Shown: piece by piece, positions 9,547-17,160 of the stretch
Layout of the letters: each line of letters opens with the position of its first letter
How positions within the stretch are numbered: the stretch's first letter is position 1
Source of the DNA: Singulisphaera sp. GP187
GTDB lineage: Bacteria > Planctomycetota > Phycisphaerae > Phycisphaerales > SM1A02
Direction: 5' to 3'
NCBI GenBank assembly: GCA_945871915.1
Contig: CAMBXO010000001.1
Span: forward strand, 1 to 64,000
DNA length: 64,000 nt
Notes under the pieces: generated by a model
The model's database searches: none
Seen by the model: only the letters and a program-made list of their open reading frames with translations
Told to the model about the DNA's origin: nothing
Made by a program: the position numbers and the translations under genes

Positions 9547-9631
9547 GGGACTGTGGCGGAACAGCAGACGCAGCGGCCTTAAAAGCCGCGGCCGGGAAAC
9601 CGGCGTGTGGGTGCAACTCCCACCGGTCCCA
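9547..9631 (+). tRNA. tRNA-Leu (anticodon UAA)
   Basis: Class II tRNA of 85 bases, CCA not encoded. The acceptor GGGACTG pairs with CGGTCCC (one G-T pair) and the discriminator is A. The anticodon stem GCGGC/GCCGC closes a CTTAAAA loop, giving TAA at 9580-9582. The long variable arm GCCGG-GAAA-CCGGC is typical of leucine tRNAs. The T-stem GTGGG/CCCAC closes a loop TGCAACT instead of TTCRANY. The D-loop GAACAGCAGA lacks the usual GG pair. Both departures affect the contact between the two loops, so they look coordinated. It reads UUA/UUG. Confidence 0.9.
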
Positions 9632-9738
9632 TTGCCTGCGATGGTGAGGCGGCGAACACATAGTCCGTACTGCTTAACGGAAGCTCCCGCCGTTTCAAGA
9701 TTCTGCTTTCCATCCACGCTTTGCGTAGAATCGCGGCC

Positions 9739-11520
9739 ATGCGTCAGGAAGTTCCCTCGGTCAATCAACCGTCCAGTCAGCAGCACCACGGGTGGGATCG
9801 ATTGATGGTGGCCGTGGTGTCGGACGCCGATTGGTGCAGTTGCCTTGTAAGGGATGCGTGCGACCCCAAGGATTACGAACTTCGACTTGTTCCGCCCAAT
9901 GAGCGGGCTTGGCAACGGATCTCAAATCTTTCGCCCTCGGTTGTGGCCGTCGATATTTCTGGCGGCGAGAGTGAAGCCTTTCAGTTACTTCGTGCGCTGA
10001 ATACAAATCAGGAAACCGAGGCCATTCCGGTGATTGCCATGGCCGCGGCGTCCGACGCGCTGCTGCGGGCAGCGGCCTTTGCTGCTGGTGTTGAAGATTT
10101 TGTCCACCGAGGAACAGACCCTGAAGAACTTCGATCTCGCATGCGAACGCTGAGTCGTCTTTCCAATGCCGTGGCTCGCTCGATTGATGCGGAGGCGTCA
10201 CTTCAACGAATGAAGTTGCGACTTCGAGAACGAGAACGGCAATTGGAGGAGTCCGGTCGCCTGGCGCATCATCTGAGAGAGAGCAATCAGTCCGACAGCA
10301 AAGAGCATCAGACCCGCGTGGAGGGCATGGTGCAAGTGGGCTTGGATCTGAACAAGGTGCAGGACTTTCATGTGTTGATGGATCGCATTCTCAGCGAGGC
10401 TCGTCACTTGACCCATGCGGAGGCCGGAACCATTTTTATGCGCGAGGCCAAGAATCTGCGCTTTGCCTATGCGCAGAATGACACACTTGCCAGTCAAGGG
10501 GTTGAGTCACCACGATTCAATACCTACACCCTGCCTGTGAGTGATCATTCCATTGCGGGATGGGTCGGTGCCAGCGGCGAAACGGTCAACATTGCCGATG
10601 CGTACGCCATTGATCCAACGGCCCCCTATCGATTTGATCCAAGCTTTGATCGCATGAGCGGATACAGAACGCGCAGCGTGCTGGCCATGCCGTTGCGAAC
10701 CAGTTTGGGGCAAACAGTTGGCGTGCTGCAAATGCTCAATGCGGTGGATGATCGGGGCCGACCGCGTGACCGGTTTCATGAAACAGATCAGGCCATGCTG
10801 GGGCACTTTGCAAGCATGGCCACGGTGGCCATTGAAAGAACGCAGCTCACGGAGAGCCTGATTGTTCCGTTGCTGCGGCTGGCGGAATTGAATGATCCAT
10901 CGGAGACCGGGCAGCACATTGAGCGCGTGGCTGGATATTCGACCGCGCTGTTTGAGGAATGGGCAAGGCGTCGTGGTCTCGATGGCCCGGCCTTTGAACG
11001 ACAGAGGGATCGCCTTCGCATTGCTGCCAAATTGCACGATGTTGGCAAAGTGGGTGTCGACAAAAATGTGCTTCGACAGAAACGGCGATTGACACCCAGT
11101 GAATTTGAACAGGTGAAATTGCATGTGCTCCGCGGCGCGTATTGCTTTTTGGACTTCAACACGGAGTTCACCGAGGCCGCTCGCGAGGTGGTGCTGAATC
11201 ACCACGAACGCTGGGATGGCAAGGGCTACCCCGGCCATGTGGATGTGAATGGCTTGCCGATTCCCGATCCACGAACGGGCACACCACGGGTTGGCGGAAA
11301 GGTGGGAGACGAGATCCCCCTGTTCGCTCGCGTGGTGGGTCTTGCCGATGTCTTTGACGCACTCTCCAGTGCCCGCTGTTATAAGGAAGCATGGCCGGAG
11401 CGACGCGTTCTGGACACCATTCGAAGCGAATCTGGAAAGCATTTCGACCCTGAACTGGTGGAAATCTTTTTCACCCGGCTTGGCTCCATTCGCGAACTCA
11501 GAGATGCCCACCCCGGCTAA
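9739..11520 (+). CDS. GAF / HD-GYP protein, probable cyclic-di-GMP phosphodiesterase
   Basis: Predicted soluble signalling protein of 593 residues. About 18-140 resembles a receiver: the Asp of VVAVDIS is kept, but the usual Lys position reads FVHRGT, so phosphorylation is doubtful. A charged coiled coil (~150-195) leads into a GAF domain (~205-370). The HD-GYP domain has KLHDVGKVGVDK, LNHHERWDGKGYP and GLADVFDALSS, so the metal ligands and the GYP signature are intact. HD-GYP proteins hydrolyse c-di-GMP to pGpG or GMP. The ATG at 9739 is preferred over a TTG at 9721. It precedes the Wsp-like genes by 46 bases on the same strand and is probably cotranscribed. A link to that pathway is inference. 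Confidence 0.88.
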   Translation: MRQEVPSVNQPSSQQHHGWDRLMVAVVSDADWCSCLVRDACDPKDYELRLVPPNERAWQRISNLSPSVVAVDISGGESEAFQLLRALNTNQETEAIPVIAMAAASDALLRAAAFAAGVEDFVHRGTDPEELRSRMRTLSRLSNAVARSIDAEASLQRMKLRLRERERQLEESGRLAHHLRESNQSDSKEHQTRVEGMVQVGLDLNKVQDFHVLMDRILSEARHLTHAEAGTIFMREAKNLRFAYAQNDTLASQGVESPRFNTYTLPVSDHSIAGWVGASGETVNIADAYAIDPTAPYRFDPSFDRMSGYRTRSVLAMPLRTSLGQTVGVLQMLNAVDDRGRPRDRFHETDQAMLGHFASMATVAIERTQLTESLIVPLLRLAELNDPSETGQHIERVAGYSTALFEEWARRRGLDGPAFERQRDRLRIAAKLHDVGKVGVDKNVLRQKRRLTPSEFEQVKLHVLRGAYCFLDFNTEFTEAAREVVLNHHERWDGKGYPGHVDVNGLPIPDPRTGTPRVGGKVGDEIPLFARVVGLADVFDALSSARCYKEAWPERRVLDTIRSESGKHFDPELVEIFFTRLGSIRELRDAHPG

Positions 11521-11566
11521 CGGTTGAATAGGTGTTTCCACCGATGCGTGATCCGGGTCGTGCGGC

Positions 11567-12082
11567 ATGTCCGGTTATTCTGCTTCGATGCAGGCGTTGA
11601 GATTTACCATTGGCAAGCAGAGTCTGGCCGTCGATCTTCGTTGGATTCGCGAAGTGTGTCCCTTCGTTCACATTCGATCGCTTCCGCACTCGCCCGCATG
11701 GTTGCGAGGGCTGGTGGACTATCACGGGCAATTGCTTCCGGTGCTCGATGGGGGTGTGTTGCTTGGCAGTGAGCCGGTGGATCAAAAGATCGGCGCTCGC
11801 ATTCTGCTGCTGCACGGGCCAATGTCAGATGAGCCAGGAGCGATGACCGCACAGTATGGACTTCTGGTGGATTCCGTTGATTGCCTGCAGCAGATTGACC
11901 GCGCGGACGCGTGGACGGCTCGCGAAGGTCTTCCGGGACTTCCATTCTTGAAAGACGTGATCAATGTTGCCTCCGGTTCAGTCATGGTGTTGGATGCGGC
12001 TCAACTGGCAAGCCTGCACGCCAATGTGCTGCAAGGACACGCCGTGGATGGCCAGCGACTTTCCCTAACGAGTCAACCGTGA
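11567..12082 (+). CDS. CheW-type scaffold protein (WspB position)
   Basis: CheW adaptor of 171 residues that would tether the CheA-type kinase to receptors. The CheW fold starts at about residue 8 (MQALRFTIGKQSLAVDL), with LRGLVDYHGQLLPVLDGG as the conserved core. An in-frame ATG at 11588 would give a start like many CheW proteins, and neither candidate has a clear ribosome binding site. The stop overlaps the CheR start by 4 bases. First of two CheW genes flanking the methyltransferase, exactly as WspB and WspD flank WspC in Pseudomonas wsp operons. Confidence 0.88.
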   Translation: MSGYSASMQALRFTIGKQSLAVDLRWIREVCPFVHIRSLPHSPAWLRGLVDYHGQLLPVLDGGVLLGSEPVDQKIGARILLLHGPMSDEPGAMTAQYGLLVDSVDCLQQIDRADAWTAREGLPGLPFLKDVINVASGSVMVLDAAQLASLHANVLQGHAVDGQRLSLTSQP

Positions 12083-13263
12083 GTGGATTGTCAGATTGGT
12101 TTCAGGCGAAGTGGAGTTTGGACTCCTCGGTGGTGGTGCAAGCAGAGGCTGAAGCCAAGCGGCGTGCACAGGGTTGGGCTCAACACGATCACCATTACTT
12201 GGAACGCCTGAAATCCGATCCATCGGAGGCGGAGGCTGTCTTGGCTACGGTGATTCCGCCAGAGTCGTGGCTGTTCCGACAGCCGGCATCGTTTGAGTTC
12301 ATTCGAGCGTGGCTTGCGGCACGATCGAATCAACCAGTTCGCATGTTGAGCTTGGGGTGCGCTCGCGGCGCCGAGGCGTATTCACTTGCCGCCACAGCAG
12401 CCAGTCTGGGGCGAACGGCCGCCAACACCGAAATTGTTGCGATCGATCTGCATGCTGGGCACTTGGCGGCGGCCGCACGCGGCACCTGCCAACCCTTGGC
12501 GCAACGAAGCCCGCTGCCGGAGTGGGCGGCGGCATGGTTTCTGCCGGACACCAGTGGCGACATTCGCCTTCGCGATGAGGCACTCAACATGATTTGCTGG
12601 AAACAGGGCGACATTCTGAAAGACACTTCCATTGGTGTCGCGGACATTGTGATGTGCCGCAATGTTGCGATCTATCTTTCCGAAACTGCACGCAAGGAAC
12701 TTGGCAAGCGACTCTCCACCATGGTGAAACCCGATGGCGTGTTGTGCCTTGGACATGCGGATCCTCAGGCGTTGTGGAAGGATTCGTTTGTCAGCGCCGC
12801 GCAAACCGGAGGATTTGTTTTTGTGCCTCGCACTGCTGCGGTGAAACACCCAGAACCCGTTGCCACGGTTACTCGCCGACCACCAATCGTGGCCCCACTC
12901 GAACATGCGAAGCCCGCCCCACTGCCTGCCGTCGTACGCGCACCCGCCGCCCGTGATGACTTAATTGAAATTCAATCGCTTGCTGATCAAGGTGCCTTGC
13001 TGGAGGCAGCGGCCCGATTGGAACACGTGCTTGCCGCTGATGGTTTGCGGGCAGCAGGATGGTCACTGCTTGGATCGATCCGACTTGGGCAGAACCGAGA
13101 CGCGGACGCTGAAGAGTGCTTTCGTAAGGTGGTGTACCTTGCTCCCGAGGATCCCTTGTCGCTCTTACAGTTAAGCGAGTTGGCTCAGCGACGAGGTGAT
13201 GTTCACACCGCAGATCGAATGCGGCTTCGAGCAGCGCGTGCTGTCACGAAGGAGGCGTCATGA
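12079..13263 (+). CDS. CheR-type receptor methyltransferase with TPR tail (WspC-like)
   Basis: S-adenosylmethionine-dependent methyltransferase that would methylate chemoreceptor glutamates. 394 residues from a GTG that overlaps the upstream CheW stop by 4 bases. The N-terminal helical part is short. IPPESWLFRQPASFEFI and the SAM loop MLSLGCARGAEAYSLA (normally SxxCSTGEEPYS) are recognisable, followed by DIVMCRNVAIYLSE. After about residue 290 there is a Pro/Ala linker, then tetratricopeptide-like helices to the end. A CheR with C-terminal TPRs is the WspC architecture. No methyl-accepting receptor gene is present in the window, so its substrate must lie elsewhere or be absent. Confidence 0.87.
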   Translation: MSGLSDWFQAKWSLDSSVVVQAEAEAKRRAQGWAQHDHHYLERLKSDPSEAEAVLATVIPPESWLFRQPASFEFIRAWLAARSNQPVRMLSLGCARGAEAYSLAATAASLGRTAANTEIVAIDLHAGHLAAAARGTCQPLAQRSPLPEWAAAWFLPDTSGDIRLRDEALNMICWKQGDILKDTSIGVADIVMCRNVAIYLSETARKELGKRLSTMVKPDGVLCLGHADPQALWKDSFVSAAQTGGFVFVPRTAAVKHPEPVATVTRRPPIVAPLEHAKPAPLPAVVRAPAARDDLIEIQSLADQGALLEAAARLEHVLAADGLRAAGWSLLGSIRLGQNRDADAEECFRKVVYLAPEDPLSLLQLSELAQRRGDVHTADRMRLRAARAVTKEAS

Positions 13264-13871
13264 GCGGCGATGTTCACCAACCTTCCATGCCAGCCGTTTC
13301 ACCAGATTCTTCTTCCAGCGCCCTTGCGGCGACCGGTCGATCGATGGGGCGAGGAAAACTTTCTGACGCGGCGGTGGCCGAGCAAACGCAATCCCTTGCG
13401 CAGCCACTTGAACAAGAACAGGCGGCAAGCATTTCGCTTCTGTGCTTTCGAGTTGCCAATGAACGGTTTGCGTTGCCGGCACCCTGCGTTGAGCGGGTAT
13501 TTCTGGTTCCGGTCATCCGCCGAATTCCCCACCGCAATCGCCCCGCATTTCGAGGCATGGTGGCTCACGAAGGCGAGATTCTGCTGATGGGATCGCTTGA
13601 GCGACTTCTGAATTTGGAGAGCCCTGTCACCACGGACCCAGCCAAAGCGCGCGCCGTGCTGCTGGCCCCCGCCGGGCGCGGCTGGGCTTTTGAAGTGAAT
13701 CAAATTGACGGCGTGGTGCAGGTGAAGGAAACAGATCTTCGCGCTCCGCCAAGCACCGTGGCTCGCGGACTTGGAAGTGCCACACGATGTCTTGTGCAGT
13801 TGCCCGGTGGCGACGCATCCGTGCTCGACCCTGATGTGCTTCGACAGGGATGGGAGGCAGCCATCGTATGA
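13260..13871 (+). CDS. CheW-type scaffold protein with N-terminal extension (WspD-like)
   Basis: Second CheW adaptor of the cluster, 203 residues. A low-complexity Ser/Ala/Gln-rich extension of about 55 residues precedes a CheW domain (SLLCFRVANERFALPAP, FRGMVAHEGEILLMGSLERL, AFEVNQIDGVVQVKETDLR). WspD proteins carry the same kind of N-terminal extension. The ATG overlaps the CheR stop by 4 bases, and its own stop overlaps the CheA start by 4 bases, implying translational coupling and matched amounts. Confidence 0.88.
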   Translation: MSGDVHQPSMPAVSPDSSSSALAATGRSMGRGKLSDAAVAEQTQSLAQPLEQEQAASISLLCFRVANERFALPAPCVERVFLVPVIRRIPHRNRPAFRGMVAHEGEILLMGSLERLLNLESPVTTDPAKARAVLLAPAGRGWAFEVNQIDGVVQVKETDLRAPPSTVARGLGSATRCLVQLPGGDASVLDPDVLRQGWEAAIV

Positions 13872-16141
13872 GTGGATTCGGTGGACTGGATCTTTTTGAA
13901 CTCTTCAAGAGCGAAGTGGAAACCCACAGCGCTGCGCTGAATGTTGGACTGTTGCAACTGGAGGCCAATGTCAACGACCCGGTTCCGATTGAGGCGTTGA
14001 TGCGAGCGGCCCATTCCATCAAGGGCGCTGCCCGCGTGGTTGGTATTGACTTGGCCGTCACGCTGGCACATGAAATGGAAGACGCCATGGTGCGGGTGCA
14101 GAAGAATCAGGAGGCGTGCAGCCCTATTCGAGTGGATCAACTTTTGCAGGCGACCGATCTTCTTACACAACTCACCGGGATTACGGAAGCTGACGTTGCC
14201 GCGTGGAGCGGAGACAAGACGGCTGAAGTGAATGCCCTCGTGACCGCACTTGCTACGCCGATCACATCGAGCATGGTTGCTCCCGCGCCGGCGATCACCA
14301 TGGTGACACAGCCGGTCACGCTGGATGTTCCCGCCGCACAGCGAATTGGATCCGTTCCTGAAAAACCACCGGAGACCATTCTGACCCCCCGCCATGCAGA
14401 GGGCCCAACGGGTGATGCCAGAACCGTCCGAGTGAATGCGGACAATCTGGATCGCATGATGCGGCTTGCGGGCGAGAGCATGGTTGAGGGGCGGCGCTAT
14501 CGACAGGTTCAAACGAGTTTGCTGGATCTCAAGAACCGTTTGCGTGGCGCGCGAAACCTTTTGGAAACAGAATCTCAACAACAATCCGCGGGCGATGTGC
14601 AGGAGGCTCATCATCAGATTGTTGAACTTGAGACGGTCCTTCAGCAGCACCGTGGAATGCTTGAGGCCACCTTTCGCCGGACGGAAGAAGTTGGAACGCG
14701 CCTGTACCACGAAGTGATCGGCAGTCGCATGCGGCCCTTTGGTGATGCCACCGCTGGGTTCCCTCGCATGGTGCGGGATCTGGCCAAACGCCTCGGCAAG
14801 CAGGTTCGATTTGAAGTGGAAGGCACCAACACGCCAGTCGATCGAGACATTCTTGCTCGGCTCGATGCGCCGCTGAATCACATTCTTCGCAATGCGATGG
14901 ATCATGGTGTGGAGGGTCCGCAGGCAAGGACCGCCGCCGGGAAATCGGAGAGTGCGTCGCTGCGTCTTGAGGCGCGTCACCACGCAGGCATGTTGGAGAT
15001 TCGGATCCGGGATGATGGAAACGGCATTGATCCGGAGCGCATTCGAACCAAGGTGGTGGAGCGAAGGTTGCAATCCGAGCCAGTGGCCAAGGGGCTTGGA
15101 CGGGCGGAATTGCTTGAGTTCTTGTTTCTCCCTGGATTTTCGACTGCCGCAGCGGTCACCGAGGTGAGCGGACGCGGGGTGGGTTTGGATGTGGTGCATC
15201 AGACCATGCGAGATCTTGGTGGAACGGTGCGTGTGGAAAGCGAAATGGGCCGTGGCACCACCTTTGTCATGAGCCTGCCCATTACCTTGAGCGTGATTCG
15301 CGCGGCCCTTGTTCAGATCTTTGGTGAAACCATTGCCTTTCCGCTTGCACGGATCGAGCGCATTGTGCGGACGGATCGTGAGAGTCTTCGCAGCACCGAG
15401 GGACGATTGCAATGCGATCTTGACGGACACGCCATCGGCGTGCTGCGAGCCAGTGAACTTCTTGACCTTGACGGCGAGGTCAAGAATCAGAGCGATCAGG
15501 TCAGCCTGCTGGTGATTGGCGGCGAACACGATCGCTGCGCGCTGATGGTGGATGGGTTCCTTGGGGAACGCGATCTGGTGGTGCGACCGATGGATGCTCG
15601 ATTGGGTCGTGTACCTCATGTGGCGGCAGCGGCCATTGATGACGATGGACTTCCGCTTTTAGTGATGGATGTGGAAGACCTTTTGGTTTCCATTCGCCGT
15701 GGGCTTGGAGAGGGCGCCATCCGTGGCGTGTCCAGCCAACGACTTGCGGGCGCTACGAGTCACCGCAAACGCGTGCTGGTGGCCGACGACAGCATTACCG
15801 TTCGAGAAGTGGAGCGGCAGATGCTGCGGAGAATGGGATTCGATGTTGAAGTGGCGGTGGATGGCGTGGACGCATGGAATCAACTCAGCGCCGGATCGTT
15901 TGACTTGCTGGTGACCGATGTGGATATGCCCCGAATGAACGGCATTGAGTTGGTCCGAACGCTTCGACGCGATCCCCGATGGACCAATCTTCCCGTGGCG
16001 ATTGTGAGTTACAAGGATCGAGCCGAAGATCGCGCCGCTGGCCTAGCAGCCGGTGCCAACGCGTATCTCACCAAGGGCTCGTTTCAGGATCAGACATTTA
16101 TTTCCACCATCACCGACCTTGTCGGACAGCCCTCCACGTGA
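13868..16141 (+). CDS. Hybrid CheA histidine kinase with C-terminal receiver (WspE-like)
   Basis: Chemosensory kinase of 757 residues. The Hpt domain has phosphoacceptor His49 in AAHSIKGAARVVG. After a linker to about 185 come the dimerisation helices (~195-290) and the HATPase with IRDDGNGID and VSGRGVGLDVV. A CheW-like regulatory domain (~480-610) follows, then a receiver at ~635-757 with ADDS acid pair and phosphoacceptor Asp in VTDVDMP. CheA with a fused receiver is the WspE architecture, where the receiver acts as a phosphate sink. ATGA overlap with the upstream CheW gene and GTGA overlap with cheB. Expected targets are the CheB-like protein and the REC-phosphatase downstream. Confidence 0.93.
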   Translation: MSGFGGLDLFELFKSEVETHSAALNVGLLQLEANVNDPVPIEALMRAAHSIKGAARVVGIDLAVTLAHEMEDAMVRVQKNQEACSPIRVDQLLQATDLLTQLTGITEADVAAWSGDKTAEVNALVTALATPITSSMVAPAPAITMVTQPVTLDVPAAQRIGSVPEKPPETILTPRHAEGPTGDARTVRVNADNLDRMMRLAGESMVEGRRYRQVQTSLLDLKNRLRGARNLLETESQQQSAGDVQEAHHQIVELETVLQQHRGMLEATFRRTEEVGTRLYHEVIGSRMRPFGDATAGFPRMVRDLAKRLGKQVRFEVEGTNTPVDRDILARLDAPLNHILRNAMDHGVEGPQARTAAGKSESASLRLEARHHAGMLEIRIRDDGNGIDPERIRTKVVERRLQSEPVAKGLGRAELLEFLFLPGFSTAAAVTEVSGRGVGLDVVHQTMRDLGGTVRVESEMGRGTTFVMSLPITLSVIRAALVQIFGETIAFPLARIERIVRTDRESLRSTEGRLQCDLDGHAIGVLRASELLDLDGEVKNQSDQVSLLVIGGEHDRCALMVDGFLGERDLVVRPMDARLGRVPHVAAAAIDDDGLPLLVMDVEDLLVSIRRGLGEGAIRGVSSQRLAGATSHRKRVLVADDSITVREVERQMLRRMGFDVEVAVDGVDAWNQLSAGSFDLLVTDVDMPRMNGIELVRTLRRDPRWTNLPVAIVSYKDRAEDRAAGLAAGANAYLTKGSFQDQTFISTITDLVGQPST

Positions 16142-17160
16142 ACATTGCTCTGGTCAACGATCTTCCACTTGCCCTAGAGGCTTTGCGCCGAGCCGTTGCC
16201 ATGCTTCCGGGTGCAGTCGTGGTCTGGACGGCCATGAATGGTGAAGAAGCCATCCATGCGTGTCATCGCGTGCGGCCCGATCTGATTTTGATGGACATGA
16301 TCATGCCGGTCATGGACGGCGTGGAAGCAACGCGCCGCATTATGAAGGAGTGCCCCTGCCCCATTCTTGTGGTGACCGCCACCGTGACTGGCAATGCCAC
16401 ACGCGTGTATGAAGCCTTGGGTGCCGGTGCGGTGGATGCAATCGAAACACCAACGCTTACCTCCACCGAAGGAGCCGAGCGATTGTGTCGACGCATCGAA
16501 GCCATTGGTCGTTATTCACGCCGAGTTGACGCCACAACGCACATTGGGTTGCCCACTCGCACCAAAGGTGTGGCCACCACGGCCTCGCGGCTGGTGCTGA
16601 TTGGTTCAAGCACCGGTGGTCCGCAGGCTCTTGCCACCATTCTGAAATCTTGGGCGAGGCCCATTCCGTTTGCTGCGGTGGTGGTGCAACACTTGGATCC
16701 AACATTTGTTCCGGGTCTTGCGGAGTGGCTTTCGAGAGATTCAGCTCACAATGTCCAAGTGGCCAAGGCAGGCATGGTGCCCGCACCGGGAACGATTTGG
16801 ATGGCGATGGGGCCAAAGCACTTGGTCTTTGATTCCGCGGGCCGCTTGTGCAATCGCGAACCTGATCCGCACGACTTGCATGTACCCAGTGTGAATGCGC
16901 TCTTTCAAAGTGCTGCTGAATCCGGCCTTTCGCCCGGTGCGGCGGCCCTGCTTACCGGCATGGGAAGCGATGGAGCCACCGGACTGCTTCAACTGAAAAC
17001 GGCTGGCTGGACCACCATTGCACAAGATCAGGCAAGTAGTGTGGTGTGGGGCATGCCTGGAGCGGCCACTCGCCTTCACGCAGCAACTCGTACTCTTCCA
17101 CTCCACTCGATCGGTGCCACACTCTATACGGCGTGCACCATGAAACCTCGCACACCATGA
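16138..17160 (+). CDS. CheB-type receptor methylesterase (WspF-like)
   Basis: Response-regulator methylesterase, 340 residues from a GTG overlapping the kinase stop. The receiver begins MNIALVNDLPLALEALRRA with phosphoacceptor Asp in LMDMIMPVMDG. The usual receiver Lys is replaced in DAIETPTL. The ND pair and this TP motif match my memory of Pseudomonas WspF rather than classical CheB. The esterase domain keeps the catalytic triad: Ser in GSSTGGP, His in VVVQHLDP and Asp in GMGSDGA. It removes receptor methyl groups when phosphorylated, giving adaptation. The stop overlaps the next gene by 4 bases. Confidence 0.92.
   Translation: MNIALVNDLPLALEALRRAVAMLPGAVVVWTAMNGEEAIHACHRVRPDLILMDMIMPVMDGVEATRRIMKECPCPILVVTATVTGNATRVYEALGAGAVDAIETPTLTSTEGAERLCRRIEAIGRYSRRVDATTHIGLPTRTKGVATTASRLVLIGSSTGGPQALATILKSWARPIPFAAVVVQHLDPTFVPGLAEWLSRDSAHNVQVAKAGMVPAPGTIWMAMGPKHLVFDSAGRLCNREPDPHDLHVPSVNALFQSAAESGLSPGAAALLTGMGSDGATGLLQLKTAGWTTIAQDQASSVVWGMPGAATRLHAATRTLPLHSIGATLYTACTMKPRTP

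Noticed and set aside
13700-15619. A 639-codon minus-strand frame opposite the CheA-type kinase
   Set aside because: The opposite strand has a full set of kinase motifs. The antisense product has no recognisable domain and no ribosome binding site.
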